64,000 bases of DNA. It comes from Merdicola sp905200315 (lineage in GTDB: Bacteria; Bacillota; Clostridia; TANB77; CAG-508). Both the position numbers and the translations under genes were made by a program. The notes under the pieces are model-generated. The model was given only the letters and a program-made list of their open reading frames with translations, ran no database searches and had not been told where the DNA came from. The stretch spans positions 1-64,000 of the forward strand of contig CABPZP010000001.1 of the NCBI GenBank assembly GCA_902461935.1. The letters are read 5' to 3'. Positions 52,625-62,120 of the stretch are shown here, one piece after another. Each line of letters starts with the position of its first letter. Position 1 is the stretch's first letter.

Positions 52625-53785
52625 TTATTTTAATATTTTTTTATATTTTATATATTGAATTATACCAAAGGTAAAAATTATTCCAAATATAATTACAATT
52701 CTTGTTATTCCAGTTTTGGGAATTATTTTATTTGCCAAAGTGTTATCTACTATAGTTAAGCTTGCTTTATTTTCGTTTTTTACTGTTTGTTGTTTTTTGT
52801 TATTTTTTACTATAATATTTGTTTCTTTATTTGTATTTATATCTAACATTTTCCCATCGTTTGATACTATAAATGGAAATTCTTCATTATTAATTTCATA
52901 TCCATCTGGTGCTTTTATTTGCTTTACTATATATCTCCCCGGAGTTAAGTTTTTAACAGAAAAAACTCCATTTTCATTTGTACTTTCTTCTAATATTTTA
53001 TTTCCTTTTTCATCTTCTAATATAAATGTTCCACCTCCTACTGGATTATTATTTATATCTGTATTTAATATTTCATAAGTATAATCTTCAATTTTAATAT
53101 CAAATTGACTAAATTCTATTTTTGATAATATTGCACAATCGTGTTGGCTATATGAAGATATCAATCCAAAATCATTTCCAACATTTAACGAATATTCCAA
53201 TTTTTCGTTTACTATTTGTGTATCATTTTCTTTTATACTTATATTGGTAGGTGTTATTTCTATAACTAAATCATGTATTCCTGTATTATTTTTACTACAT
53301 TTGCTAACAATCGTTCCATACATTTCAATTGTTTTATTTGGTGTAGTTTCAAATTCATCTATATTTATATTCTCTAATCTATATATAACAATTTCTTTTT
53401 CTTTAAAAAGTAGAACATATCCTGTTAACTTGTTATTTACTATATTTGAATTAAATATTATACCAGCGCCATCTAGTGTATGGTAATTTGCTTGTGATTC
53501 ATCTATTCTAAATGAAAAAGTTTTCTTGCCATTGTTTTTATATTTTTTATATAAAAAATCTTTATATGATACTACTCCATATCCATAAAAGTTAATTTTA
53601 TCATCTTCTATTTTTATATGTTCTCCATTATACGCTTTGTCATTTGTTGTAGTTCTTGTATGCCACTCCCAATAATTCTTTTCTTGCCATTCTTTCCAAT
53701 TATTTGTTTCTGCCATTGTCTTAGAAGAGAAAAGAAACAAAATAATACTTATTAAAAAAATAATTTTTAAAAAAACTTTTTTCAT
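52625..53785 (-). CDS. Sortase-anchored SpaA-fold surface protein
   Basis: The 386-residue protein has a signal peptide (residues 1-25), an N-terminal beta-sandwich or lectin-like domain (about 30-235; rich in Trp, Tyr and Asn), and a SpaA/Cna-B prealbumin-like domain (YEILNTDINNNPVGGGTFILEDEKGN to RYIVKQIKAPDGYEI, about 240-330, split here). A C-terminal sorting signal IPKTG is followed by a membrane helix and KYKK. IPKTG is a conservative variant of LPxTG, so sortase attachment is expected. The ligand is unknown. Confidence 0.8.
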   Translation of the reverse strand: MKKVFLKIIFLISIILFLFSSKTMAETNNWKEWQEKNYWEWHTRTTTNDKAYNGEHIKIEDDKINFYGYGVVSYKDFLYKKYKNNGKKTFSFRIDESQANYHTLDGAGIIFNSNIVNNKLTGYVLLFKEKEIVIYRLENINIDEFETTPNKTIEMYGTIVSKCSKNNTGIHDLVIEITPTNISIKENDTQIVNEKLEYSLNVGNDFGLISSYSQHDCAILSKIEFSQFDIKIEDYTYEILNTDINNNPVGGGTFILEDEKGNKILEESTNENGVFSVKNLTPGRYIVKQIKAPDGYEINNEEFPFIVSNDGKMLDINTNKETNIIVKNNKKQQTVKNENKASLTIVDNTLANKIIPKTGITRIVIIFGIIFTFGIIQYIKYKKILK

Positions 53786-53788
53786 CTT

Positions 53789-54718
53789 TTATCCTCTTTT
53801 TATCTTTTCTATTATTGCTTGTTTGTCTATTTTAAAGTATTTCATTAATTCTTCTGCTTTTCCAGATTTTCCAAAGCAATCGTTTATTCCCATTCTTTCT
53901 AGCTTTACTGGATATTTTTCTGTTAATACTTCAGCTATTGCTGAACCTAAGCCTCCAATTACATTGTGGTCTTCTATTGATATTAATCTTTTGGTTTCTT
54001 TAGCATTTTTTATTATTATTTCTTCGTCTATTGGTTTTATAGTATGGAAATCCACAACTCTTATATTTATATTTTGTTTTTCTAATTCTTCTTTTGCTTT
54101 TATTGCCTCACTAACGGTTACACCTGTTGCAAATATACATGCATCTGTTCCTTCCCCTGTTTGAATAGCTTTTCCAAATTCAAATTTCTGATTCTCATCA
54201 TATATTATTGGAGTATTTAGCCTTGAAAGCCTTAAATATACTGGTCCATCTATTTTAGATATTTCTTTCACTGCCCATTTTGTTTGTGTATCATCAGATG
54301 TACTCATTACTTTTATGTTTGGCATTGTTCTCATTAATGCTATATCTTCTATCATTTGATGTGTTGCTCCATCTTCTCCTACTGTTATTCCACTATGTGT
54401 TGCACATATTTTTACGTTTAATTTTGGATAAGCTACACTATTTCGTATTTGGTCAAATGCTCTTCCTGCTGCAAATACCGCAAACGTGCTTGCATATGGT
54501 ATTTTACCACAAGTTGAAAGTCCTGCTGCCGTTGATATCATATCTTGTTCTGAAATTCCCATATCGAAAAATCTATTTGGAAATTCCTTTGCAAATATTC
54601 CTGTTTTTGTTGCTTCTGCTAAATCTGCATCTAATACCACTACATTTTCGTTTTCTTTTCCTAATTCTAATAAGGCCTCTCCATAGCTTTGCCTTGTAGC
54701 TTTTTTTTCATCTTTCAC
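53789..54718 (-). CDS. Transketolase C-terminal subunit
   Basis: Transketolase links pentose phosphate metabolism and glycolysis. This 309-residue chain has the pyrimidine-binding and C-terminal domains: EALLELGKENENVVVLDADLAE, RFFDMGISEQDMISTAAGLSTCGK (residues 49-72), and DGATHQMIEDIALMRTMPN. Clostridia often split the enzyme into two genes. The N-terminal half is upstream. Unlike the usual tight pair, a 157-base gap with a repeat separates them. Confidence 0.93.
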   Translation of the reverse strand: MKDEKKATRQSYGEALLELGKENENVVVLDADLAEATKTGIFAKEFPNRFFDMGISEQDMISTAAGLSTCGKIPYASTFAVFAAGRAFDQIRNSVAYPKLNVKICATHSGITVGEDGATHQMIEDIALMRTMPNIKVMSTSDDTQTKWAVKEISKIDGPVYLRLSRLNTPIIYDENQKFEFGKAIQTGEGTDACIFATGVTVSEAIKAKEELEKQNINIRVVDFHTIKPIDEEIIIKNAKETKRLISIEDHNVIGGLGSAIAEVLTEKYPVKLERMGINDCFGKSGKAEELMKYFKIDKQAIIEKIKRG

Positions 54719-54765
54719 AGCTATTCCTCCGTTTATAATTTTATTCTTCTAATAACTTTGTTTTT

Positions 54766-54830
54766 GCGGGCGGACAGAGACGTCCGCCCCTACATATTTG
54801 ATAATTTTTATTTTTCATTTTTTATATTGC
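54766..54830. repeat. Family A repeat between transketolase halves
   Basis: GGGCGGAC-agaga-GTCCGCCC with the CCTACAT flank lies in the gap. A weaker decayed relative (CAGGTCACC...ACTCC) follows near 54830. Confidence 0.7.
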
Positions 54831-54875
54831 AGGTCACCTTAAAGACTCCAACAAATACGTTAAAATATCTTTTCC

Positions 54876-55697
54876 CTACTGTTTTAATTCTCTTAATGCA
54901 ATTTCGTATTGTTCTTTATTTGGAGCTTTTCCATGCCATTCAACTTGATTTTCCATAAAAGAAACACCTTTTCCTTTTATAGTTTTTGCAATAATAACTG
55001 TTGGCTTTCCTTTTACATTTCTTGCTACTTCAAAAGCTTTTAATATTTCCTCTATGTCGTTTCCATCTATATTTATTACTTGGAACCCAAAGCTTTTGAA
55101 TTTTTCATCTATTGGATATGAACTCATTACCTTATCTATTGGTCCATCTATTTGCAAATTGTTATTATCTACTATTACACATAAATTATCTAATTTATAT
55201 TTATTTGCACTCATTGCAGCTTCCCAAACTTGACCTTCTTCTATCTCTCCATCTCCTAAAACGCAATATACTCTATAATTTTTATTATCAAGTTTTCCAG
55301 CTATTGCCATTCCATTTGAGGCAGATAATCCTTGACCTAAAGAACCTGATGTCATATCAACTCCTGGTACTTTATTCATATCTGGATGTCCTTGTAAATT
55401 ACTGTTTATATTTCTAAAGGTTTCCAATTCATTTTTATTAAAAAAACCTTTTTCACTCAAAACGGCATATAATGCAGGTGAACAATGCCCCTTAGATAAT
55501 ACTAATCTATCTCTATTTTCCATTTTAGGATTTTTTTCATCTATATTCATTTCATTAAAATATAACACTGTTAAAATATCTGCAATAGATAAAGAACCAC
55601 CCGGATGTCCAGATTGTGCTTTGTATACTTGTGTTACAATACTTTTTCTAATCTCTTTTGAGATTCTTTTTAATTCATTAATATCTGTTATTTTCAT
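54876..55697 (-). CDS. Transketolase N-terminal subunit
   Basis: This 273-residue chain carries the TPP-pyrophosphate-binding domain: AQSGHPGGSLSIADILTVLYF, LVLSKGHCSPALYAVL, and the GDG...N motif GDGEIEEGQVWEAAMSA with VIVDNNNLQIDG. The catalytic site needs the C-terminal subunit encoded downstream. It follows the cadherin-like surface protein gene. RBS GGAGAAAAT precedes the start. Confidence 0.93.
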   Translation of the reverse strand: MKITDINELKRISKEIRKSIVTQVYKAQSGHPGGSLSIADILTVLYFNEMNIDEKNPKMENRDRLVLSKGHCSPALYAVLSEKGFFNKNELETFRNINSNLQGHPDMNKVPGVDMTSGSLGQGLSASNGMAIAGKLDNKNYRVYCVLGDGEIEEGQVWEAAMSANKYKLDNLCVIVDNNNLQIDGPIDKVMSSYPIDEKFKSFGFQVINIDGNDIEEILKAFEVARNVKGKPTVIIAKTIKGKGVSFMENQVEWHGKAPNKEQYEIALRELKQ

Positions 55698-55729
55698 ATT
55701 TTCTCCTAGATTATTTACATATTATCTTT

Positions 55730-57244
55730 TTAAGAATGTTTTCCCTTTTTATGTTTACGACGAACCTTTCCTTCTGAAAATTCAATTCTTGTATTTTGAC
55801 TAAAAAATTCATCCATTTTTGATTCTGTATTTTCTATTGTTTCATTATTATTGGTATTATTTTCTATTTTGTTATTTAAACCTTCTTCTGCAATATTATT
55901 TTTATTTTCTAATATTGTCTCTTTCTCACTATTTTTTATTTTATATAAATCTTCTAAAATATTATTTTCTTCTTTAGGCTCTTCATATTTTGAACTTATA
56001 AGTTCTTCATTATTATTTTCGTCTTCCTTATATCTATTTGAGCTATTCTTCTTTTCTTTTAATTTATTTGTACTTTCATAACATTCTTTTGCTATAAATA
56101 TTATTCCTATAAATGTTATTAAACATACTAAAGAGCATATTATTATTCTTTTTTTCATTAATTCTTTTGAATTATCTAAATTATCATCTGTTTCTTCTAA
56201 CACAGGTTCAGCTTCTGTTTCAACTATTTCTTGTTTTACAACTTTTATAGTATAGGTTACTGTTTCATAGCCTTCTGCTTCTACCTTTATTGTTACAGTT
56301 GTTTCTCCATCTGTTAATTCTTTATTTCCTTCTATTGTAACTTTTGCTCCATCTATGTTTGGAAGTGCATTTATATATAATTCTTTTAAATCTAAATAAT
56401 CATTTCCAAGTATTACTGTATATTCGAAAATTTCTGGATCAAAATTTGGATCTAGTTTCACATTTAGGTTATCATCTAAAACTAAATTATCTAAACGTAA
56501 TTTTTGTTTTTGCTCATCTTTCTTGTCCGTTGTTTCTTCATTATCTATTTCATTTGGTATTACTTCTCCCTCAGCAGTTTTTCTTGTTGCTATAATTGTA
56601 TATCCATCTACACTTATTTTATTAGAACCTTCTTGTAAATTTTTAGCATATGAATTTTTTGAACCATCTGAATATTTTACAGTTATATTTAATTGACTAA
56701 CTTTGTTTTCAACTGTTACCTTATATGGTCCCTTGTTTGAAGCTTTAAATCCTGAAAAGTCTGTTGGACTTGTTGTAATCATTTTTACAGTTTTTCCAGA
56801 ATTGCTTGTACTACCATTATTTGAAGTACTGCCACTATTATTACTATTATTTGAATTTTGATTATTAGAATTACTATTACTACTGCTTATTGATATGCCT
56901 TTTGTTTGTCCTCCTAAATCGTTTATATCTTGTTTATTCAAAGAAACCGGAAGTGCCGGTGTAACACTAATTTTTGTTGTTCCAGATTGTCCTAATGTTA
57001 CTGAAAAACTGGCACTTGAGGCTTCAAGCCAATATTTATTTGTTCCATTAAGGGTTCCATTTGATACACTAACATTAAATCTACCTGTACAGTCTGTTGA
57101 AATGCTTACATTAACTGTACTTCCAGGTTGACCACTTGAAGGAGCTGAAACGTTTAAATATTTTGCATTAGCACTTTTAGGAAAAAACATAATTAAAAAA
57201 AATGTTATTGTTATAATTAATATTTTGTGTTTTGTTTTTATCAT
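55730..57244 (-). CDS. Surface protein with cadherin-like beta-sandwich domain
   Basis: The 504-residue protein has a signal peptide (residues 1-27), an immunoglobulin-like or cohesin-like domain (28-115; GQPGSTVNVSISTDCTGRFNV), a Ser/Asn linker, a second beta domain, and a cadherin-like beta-sandwich domain (about 245-340; NFDPEIFEYTVILGNDYLDL). One membrane helix lies near residues 366-387, with a long charged Asn/Glu-rich cytoplasmic tail. It follows the dockerin-bearing glucosaminidase by 4 bases, which suggests a protein-protein pair on the cell surface (inference). Confidence 0.75.
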   Translation of the reverse strand: MIKTKHKILIITITFFLIMFFPKSANAKYLNVSAPSSGQPGSTVNVSISTDCTGRFNVSVSNGTLNGTNKYWLEASSASFSVTLGQSGTTKISVTPALPVSLNKQDINDLGGQTKGISISSSNSNSNNQNSNNSNNSGSTSNNGSTSNSGKTVKMITTSPTDFSGFKASNKGPYKVTVENKVSQLNITVKYSDGSKNSYAKNLQEGSNKISVDGYTIIATRKTAEGEVIPNEIDNEETTDKKDEQKQKLRLDNLVLDDNLNVKLDPNFDPEIFEYTVILGNDYLDLKELYINALPNIDGAKVTIEGNKELTDGETTVTIKVEAEGYETVTYTIKVVKQEIVETEAEPVLEETDDNLDNSKELMKKRIIICSLVCLITFIGIIFIAKECYESTNKLKEKKNSSNRYKEDENNNEELISSKYEEPKEENNILEDLYKIKNSEKETILENKNNIAEEGLNNKIENNTNNNETIENTESKMDEFFSQNTRIEFSEGKVRRKHKKGKHS

Positions 57245-57248
57245 ATAA

Positions 57249-58844
57249 TTAATCTCCCATCAATTTATCTTTTATTAAAACATAATCACTTGCTGTAACT
57301 TTACCATCTCCATTATAATCTGCTTTTATTTTTTGAGTATCACTTAGTTGAGTATCTCCCATTATATAATCTTTTATAATTACATAATCGCTTGCTGTTA
57401 TTTTTCCATCTCCATTAACGTCTCCTCTCATTGATGAATCAGGTTCTATAGCACCTGAATTATTATTTCCGCCATTTGCTGGTTGTGATGGTACAGAATA
57501 TTTATCTGTTTTTGTATTTACTTGTGTTAAATATTCCCTTGCTACATATCCTACTTGGCCAGATTCTGTTGATACTTTGCTCCAGTTGTATCCATTAGCA
57601 GTTCCTACATTTTCTTCAATCATATTTACTACTATATCTTTATTTAGTCTTCCTAAACTTGTATATCCTGTTCCTGGTCCTGATCTAAATCCAACTGAGT
57701 TATAACTTGAACTAATGTAATATAAATTTCCACTTGTTAAGTTACTTGGTTTTTTTATTGCTGTTGGCATATTTTTATATACTGGAATAATAAATGTTAA
57801 TTCCCCATCTAACCATCCATTATTTGTATATTTATCAAATAATATTTTTGCTTGGTTTGTTGGATCTTGCACATTTGTCATATATTGGTGAGTATATAAT
57901 TGTTTTTTTTCACTACCTACAACATCAAATTTAAAAGTATATTTGGTACTTTGTCCTGCTTTTATATATGAATTTGAAATTAGTTTTGCACCTTCTACTA
58001 TTGCTGTTCTTTCGCTGTGCCATCCTGCATTGTTTGCATATGCTAATCCTCTTGTAACAGCACCTGTTCCATCTGTTGCTCCATAATTATAAAAATTGTA
58101 TGTATGTGGGTATGCACTATCTGTTCCAGCCGCCATTTTAGGTGGATTTCCTGGTGAGTTTTTACCTATTTCTTGGAAAATTTTTGTTATTATACTTAAT
58201 GCACTTTCTCCAGATGATGCAGATGCATCATATATTATTTGAGCATAACTTTCACCTGTTGAACAATTGCCTTGCATAAAGCTTCCATTAAGTGCTTTTT
58301 GAATATCTGCTACGGACAATGGTGAGCTATTTGATAAATCTAAAAATTGGAATATTGTTGTTTCAGTTAATGAATTTCTTGGATCTAAATAGTATTTTAC
58401 TATTTTACCAGAAGCACAATAGTATCCATCTCCACCATATTCTTTTTTGGTGTGACTTGCTGAACAATACCAACGTGAATCGTTTCCTTTATATATAGTA
58501 TTTCTATAGCAAGCATTTTCATTTGAAGTACTTACCATTTCGTTCCAGTCTATATCTGTATAAAATGCTTTAAATTTCCAATTTGTATGTCCAGTTTCAT
58601 CCACCAACTTGTTTAATAAAACTTGGTAGCTTTCTGGAAAAGCACTTATACCATTATTATTGTTTTCATTTGCATTTATAGTTACTTGATTATAGCTTGC
58701 AGCATTGGATTTCACAGGCATAAAAGCTATAAAATTTATTAAAATTATGATTATTAAAATTACACAATTTATTACTTTTATTGTATTTTTTGAAAAAGAT
58801 TTAATTTTCACTTTTAATCTCCTCCTTCTTTTGTATTTTGACAT
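57249..58844 (-). CDS. Glucosaminidase-type autolysin with SH3 and dockerin
   Basis: The 531-residue protein has an N-terminal signal or anchor (residues 22-46), a clostridial glucosaminidase-like domain (about 60-345; FPESYQVLLNKLVDETGHTNWKFKAFYTD region, YYLDPRNSLTETTIFQFLDL), a bacterial SH3 domain (about 380-445; VGFRSGPGTGYTSLGRLN), and a C-terminal type I dockerin. The dockerin is built of two Ca-binding repeats (DVNGDGKITASDYVIIKDYI and DYNGDGKVTASDYVLIKDKL). Dockerins usually dock to cohesins. The next gene may carry the binding partner. Confidence 0.85.
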   Translation of the reverse strand: MSKYKRRRRLKVKIKSFSKNTIKVINCVILIIIILINFIAFMPVKSNAASYNQVTINANENNNNGISAFPESYQVLLNKLVDETGHTNWKFKAFYTDIDWNEMVSTSNENACYRNTIYKGNDSRWYCSASHTKKEYGGDGYYCASGKIVKYYLDPRNSLTETTIFQFLDLSNSSPLSVADIQKALNGSFMQGNCSTGESYAQIIYDASASSGESALSIITKIFQEIGKNSPGNPPKMAAGTDSAYPHTYNFYNYGATDGTGAVTRGLAYANNAGWHSERTAIVEGAKLISNSYIKAGQSTKYTFKFDVVGSEKKQLYTHQYMTNVQDPTNQAKILFDKYTNNGWLDGELTFIIPVYKNMPTAIKKPSNLTSGNLYYISSSYNSVGFRSGPGTGYTSLGRLNKDIVVNMIEENVGTANGYNWSKVSTESGQVGYVAREYLTQVNTKTDKYSVPSQPANGGNNNSGAIEPDSSMRGDVNGDGKITASDYVIIKDYIMGDTQLSDTQKIKADYNGDGKVTASDYVLIKDKLMGD

Positions 58845-58935
58845 TTTTTGTCATTTATAGTATATAATAACAGTATTTTTTAGTCAATGAATTTGAAGAT
58901 TTGTAACAAAAATGTAATATTGGAAATAAAAAAAT

Positions 58936-58959
58936 AGAGACGATTAATATTCGTCTCTT
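58936..58959 (-). terminator. Terminator of the DUF6273 surface protein gene
   Basis: GAGACGA and TCGTCTC pair over an AT loop and a T run follows on the minus strand. It lies about 120 bases after the stop at 59078. Confidence 0.75.
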
Positions 58960-59077
58960 ACAATTAAATTTTTCTCCTCTATAATAGCATTGTAACAGTT
59001 TTCGCCCTAACAATGCTCATCTGTCGCTCGAAAATAGCTTGCAAGTTTGTATTTTTCTGTATTTTTTTATCTATATT

Positions 59078-61081
59078 TTATTCTTCATCTGTTGCATTTA
59101 CTGTAATTCCAGTATTTAGAGAAACTACAGGGCGTATACCTGAATAGACATTCATATAGTTTCCATAACTACTATGTCTATAACAACTCACAAATCCATT
59201 ATACACCACACGAATTAATTCATTCCCATTATATCCAACAGAGGGTGAAGCCAACCAATATCCACTTGTTGCATCACATTCTAATGTATATGGATAATAT
59301 AATTTGTTTTTATATCCCTGTTTACTATTCATTGTGATAGAATTTGATGTCGGTTTTGATATTATTCCAATATAATATCCATTAATATCTGTATTATCAC
59401 AATATAATTTTCCATCTACATTTTCATATAAATTGTTCCAACTAGCCATCCACATTTCTACTGTGGCTCCTCCTATTGCATATTCCGCTTTATTTTTACT
59501 ATCTTTATAACAACTCCAATTATTTGCATTTAGTAATGTTGATACACATTTTGAATTACTTTTTCCACTTTGCAATGCATATCCTGTTGCTTTAAATCTA
59601 GTTAATACTTCTGAGTTTACTTCTTGGAATGCTGGTGCTGGATCCCAATATACTTTATACCCTGATTTTTTCATTCCTGTTTCTTTACTTATTCTATCTG
59701 TTTCTACTGTGTTTATATAATCTCCTGTCATTAAAAATATATGTTCTCCATCTGAATAGAATATTTTCCAGTCATTTTGTCCGTTTTGTGATGTGTAATC
59801 TGTTACTTTTAGTCCATAGTATTTTGATGGCTCGTTTGCTACCATTTGTGCCGTTATTCCTGTATATGTTTTATATATTTTAATATTTTGTGTTGAACTT
59901 TGTTTTGTATTTCCAGCTTTATCGTATGCTATTGCATATATATTGTATGTTCCACTCTCTAGTTTTATTGGATTTGTTTCATGTTTTTGGTATTTATTCT
60001 CATCTTTTTTACTTACATAGTATTCTATTTTTTCTATTTCACTTTCTTCATCTTCTGCATTTACTGTTATTTTTAATCCTTCTTCTGTGTTTTCTGTTTT
60101 TTCTATTTCGCATTTTGTAGGTGCATTTGTATCTATATTTTTTATTTCTATTGTTTTGTTTGTTGTAGTTCCTTGATTATCTGTTACTTCATATTTGAAT
60201 GTTGTATTTTGTGTTATATTTTCTTTTGTTATTACATATTCTGTTTTTCCGCCTACGTCTATTTCTTCTTCGTTTTCTGGTTTTATTTTTGCTAGTCCAT
60301 TATTGCTTTTTATTGTTATATTTACTTTTACTGGTCCTTTTGTCCAGCCTGTTGGTTCTATATTTGTTAGTATTCGTATTCCTGTTGATTTTTCTCCTAT
60401 ATGTGCTACATATTTTTCGTCTATTGTAAATTCGTATCCCTTGTAAATACCTTCTATTGTTTCACTTTCTTCTGCTGAAGTTATTTCTATATCATCTGTG
60501 TTTTGCAGTTCTTGTATTTTTTGTTTTAGATTTTTTCTTATTGTTTCTATATTAAATTCTAATCCACTTGTTGCTGAATCTGTTTGCATTTCTAATACAC
60601 TCATTCTTAATTCTTCTTCGTATTGTGCTACTTCTGTTTTATTCTTTGCGCTGCTTGCTTTGGCAAACATTCCATTTTCTCCTATTACCATATTTAGGGT
60701 TATACCGGCAAGAATTAGTAGGACAATTATGGTAATTACCAATGCCACTAATGTGATTGCAGTATTTGAGGTTGGAAATTGGAGGTTAGATGTTGGAATG
60801 TTTGACGTTAATTTATTCACTAATTTATGTTTTTCTTTCGGGTCGTCGGGGACGCCGACCCCTACAATGTTTGGTTTATGTTTTTCAAATGTTATAATAT
60901 TATTTTTATTTTGTTTAAGGCGGACAGAGGCGTCCGCCCCTACAACGTTTGGATTGTGTTTGTCAAATTTAATATTATTTCTACTTTGATTTCGTTCTAG
61001 GCAGATATGAGCGTCCGCCCCTACAGTATTGAATATTTCTATATCACATTCATTGTTTGTTTGTTCATTTATTTTTTTCAT
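59078..61081 (-). CDS. Prepilin-like DUF6273-type surface protein with translated repeats
   Basis: The 667-residue protein starts MKKINEQTNNECDIEIF with GGAGGAAAC upstream. Residues ~18-88 hold three translated family A repeats (NTVGADAHICLE; PNVVGADASVRL; PNIVGVGVPDDP), which vary like the DNA copies. A prepilin-type helix follows (TAITLVALVITIIVLLILAG), again lacking Glu at mature position 5. Next are an Ig-like bacterial repeat region (GWTKGPVKVNITIKSNNG; NIDTNAPTKCEIEKTEN) and a C-terminal domain with SGYWLASPSVGYN and GIRPVVSLN, which resembles DUF6273/formylglycine-type folds. Surface location is inferred. Confidence 0.8.
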   Translation of the reverse strand: MKKINEQTNNECDIEIFNTVGADAHICLERNQSRNNIKFDKHNPNVVGADASVRLKQNKNNIITFEKHKPNIVGVGVPDDPKEKHKLVNKLTSNIPTSNLQFPTSNTAITLVALVITIIVLLILAGITLNMVIGENGMFAKASSAKNKTEVAQYEEELRMSVLEMQTDSATSGLEFNIETIRKNLKQKIQELQNTDDIEITSAEESETIEGIYKGYEFTIDEKYVAHIGEKSTGIRILTNIEPTGWTKGPVKVNITIKSNNGLAKIKPENEEEIDVGGKTEYVITKENITQNTTFKYEVTDNQGTTTNKTIEIKNIDTNAPTKCEIEKTENTEEGLKITVNAEDEESEIEKIEYYVSKKDENKYQKHETNPIKLESGTYNIYAIAYDKAGNTKQSSTQNIKIYKTYTGITAQMVANEPSKYYGLKVTDYTSQNGQNDWKIFYSDGEHIFLMTGDYINTVETDRISKETGMKKSGYKVYWDPAPAFQEVNSEVLTRFKATGYALQSGKSNSKCVSTLLNANNWSCYKDSKNKAEYAIGGATVEMWMASWNNLYENVDGKLYCDNTDINGYYIGIISKPTSNSITMNSKQGYKNKLYYPYTLECDATSGYWLASPSVGYNGNELIRVVYNGFVSCYRHSSYGNYMNVYSGIRPVVSLNTGITVNATDEE

Positions 61082-61179
61082 TTGTTTCCTCCTATATTTT
61101 ATTTGAATATATAGTATATCAAAATAGGATATTTGTAAATACTTTATTTGTAAATTTATTTTATTATAAAATTTTTTTT

Positions 61180-61395
61180 GGTGATAATATGATAACTTTT
61201 AATATTGAAAATCTACTAAAGAAAAATGAAAAAACCAAATATTGGCTATGCCAACAAATGGGTATTACAAATAGAAATCTAAATAGAATTATAGAAGGTA
61301 AAACAACCTCTATTTCTTTTAAATATTTAGAAGATTTGTGCAAATTCTTAAATTGTTCTATTTCTGAATTAATTAATTTAGATTTAACAAAATAA
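61180..61395 (+). CDS. Small Cro/C1-type helix-turn-helix protein
   Basis: The 68-residue product starts at 61189 (GGTGA at 61180) as MITFNIENLLKKNEKTKYWL. It is a compact XRE-type HTH (QQMGITNRNLNRIIEGKTTSI; FKYLEDLCKFLNCSISELI), with no other domain. It is a plus-strand gene divergent from the DUF6273 surface gene, which it may regulate (inference). A long hairpin downstream is its probable terminator. Confidence 0.8.
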   Translation, partial: GDNMITFNIENLLKKNEKTKYWLCQQMGITNRNLNRIIEGKTTSISFKYLEDLCKFLNCSISELINLDLTK

Positions 61396-61398
61396 AAT

Positions 61399-61455
61399 AA
61401 TGATAGGTAAAAACAACTAATTAATATAATTTAATTTTTGCTTTTACCTATCATT
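61399..61455 (+). terminator. Hairpin after the HTH gene
   Basis: AATGATAGGTAAAA and TTTTACCTATCATT pair with a loop of about 29 bases, and T-rich sequence follows. Confidence 0.6.
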
Positions 61456-61459
61456 TATT

Positions 61460-61716
61460 ATTTACTTTCATAAAATATATAATATAAAGTTAGTTAATAT
61501 CCACCTTTATATTATAAAATTTTCTATATATTCTATTAAAAATAGTGGTATATTTAATATTTTTTCATTATATACTTTTAATGGAAAATCGTTTTTAGTA
61601 ATATTGTAAACCTTTATAATAGTTATTAAGTAAAATCACATTTTTACAAGCATTTTAAAAGTTTTCATCACACTTTTGCAAGGTTTTAGACAAACTTTGT
61701 CACATTTTTGCATTTT
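61460..61716. other. AT-rich intergenic region without a gene
   Basis: No convincing frame or RNA gene is seen here. Several short repeats of the form CATTTTTGCA or CACTTTTGCAAGG occur near 61640-61720. These may be part of the decayed gene downstream. Confidence 0.4.
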
Positions 61717-62120
61717 TTAATTTATTGCTTCTCCATTTACATATAATGTGTAGCCATTAAAATCTATATTGCTACAACTTATATCTTCATCGTTTAATGT
61801 TGTTACAAATGTGTTTCATGTTAGTGTTAATTTTGATGTACTATCTATATTTAATTCTATTTTTTTGCCTCGTTATTTGTATTTATTGCACTTTTTAGTG
61901 TACTGTTTTCTTTTAAGTTTAGTATTAATAAGCTTATACTGTCTACTTCTATATTATCTTCTAATTCTTGGTTTGTGGCATTTAATGTTACATCTCCTCC
62001 GTTACTTCCACTTTTTCCCCATTCGCTTGTTCCTGCTATTTTTAATAATAAATTACATCCATATTTTAGTGTATTATTTTCTAAGTTTATTTCTGATTTT
62101 GTATTTGTTATTATGGACAC
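61717..62120 (-). pseudogene. Remnant of a surface protein C-terminus
   Basis: On the minus strand a frame reads from 62120 (KYGCNLLLKIAGTSEWGKSG, VTLNATNQEL, SLLILNLKENSTLKSAIN) to TNNEAKK. There an A7 run (61860-61866) shifts the frame; in the next frame it continues KIELNIDSTSKLTLT, meets TGA (61816-61818), then reads NTFVTTLNDED and NGYTLYVNGEAIN to a stop at 61717. This looks like the end of a beta-helix/adhesin-type protein with one frameshift and one nonsense change. Its 5-prime part is missing and abuts a tnpV fragment near 62115. Confidence 0.7.

Noticed and set aside
3450..61031. CRISPR array
   Set aside because: Repeats are scattered at irregular distances of kilobases, have palindromic cores and no unique spacers of equal length, and no cas gene is seen.
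61816..61818. TGA as selenocysteine or Trp codon in the surface remnant
   Set aside because: It stands where a Gly (GGA) fits, next to a frameshift and a missing 5-prime end. Decay explains it better.
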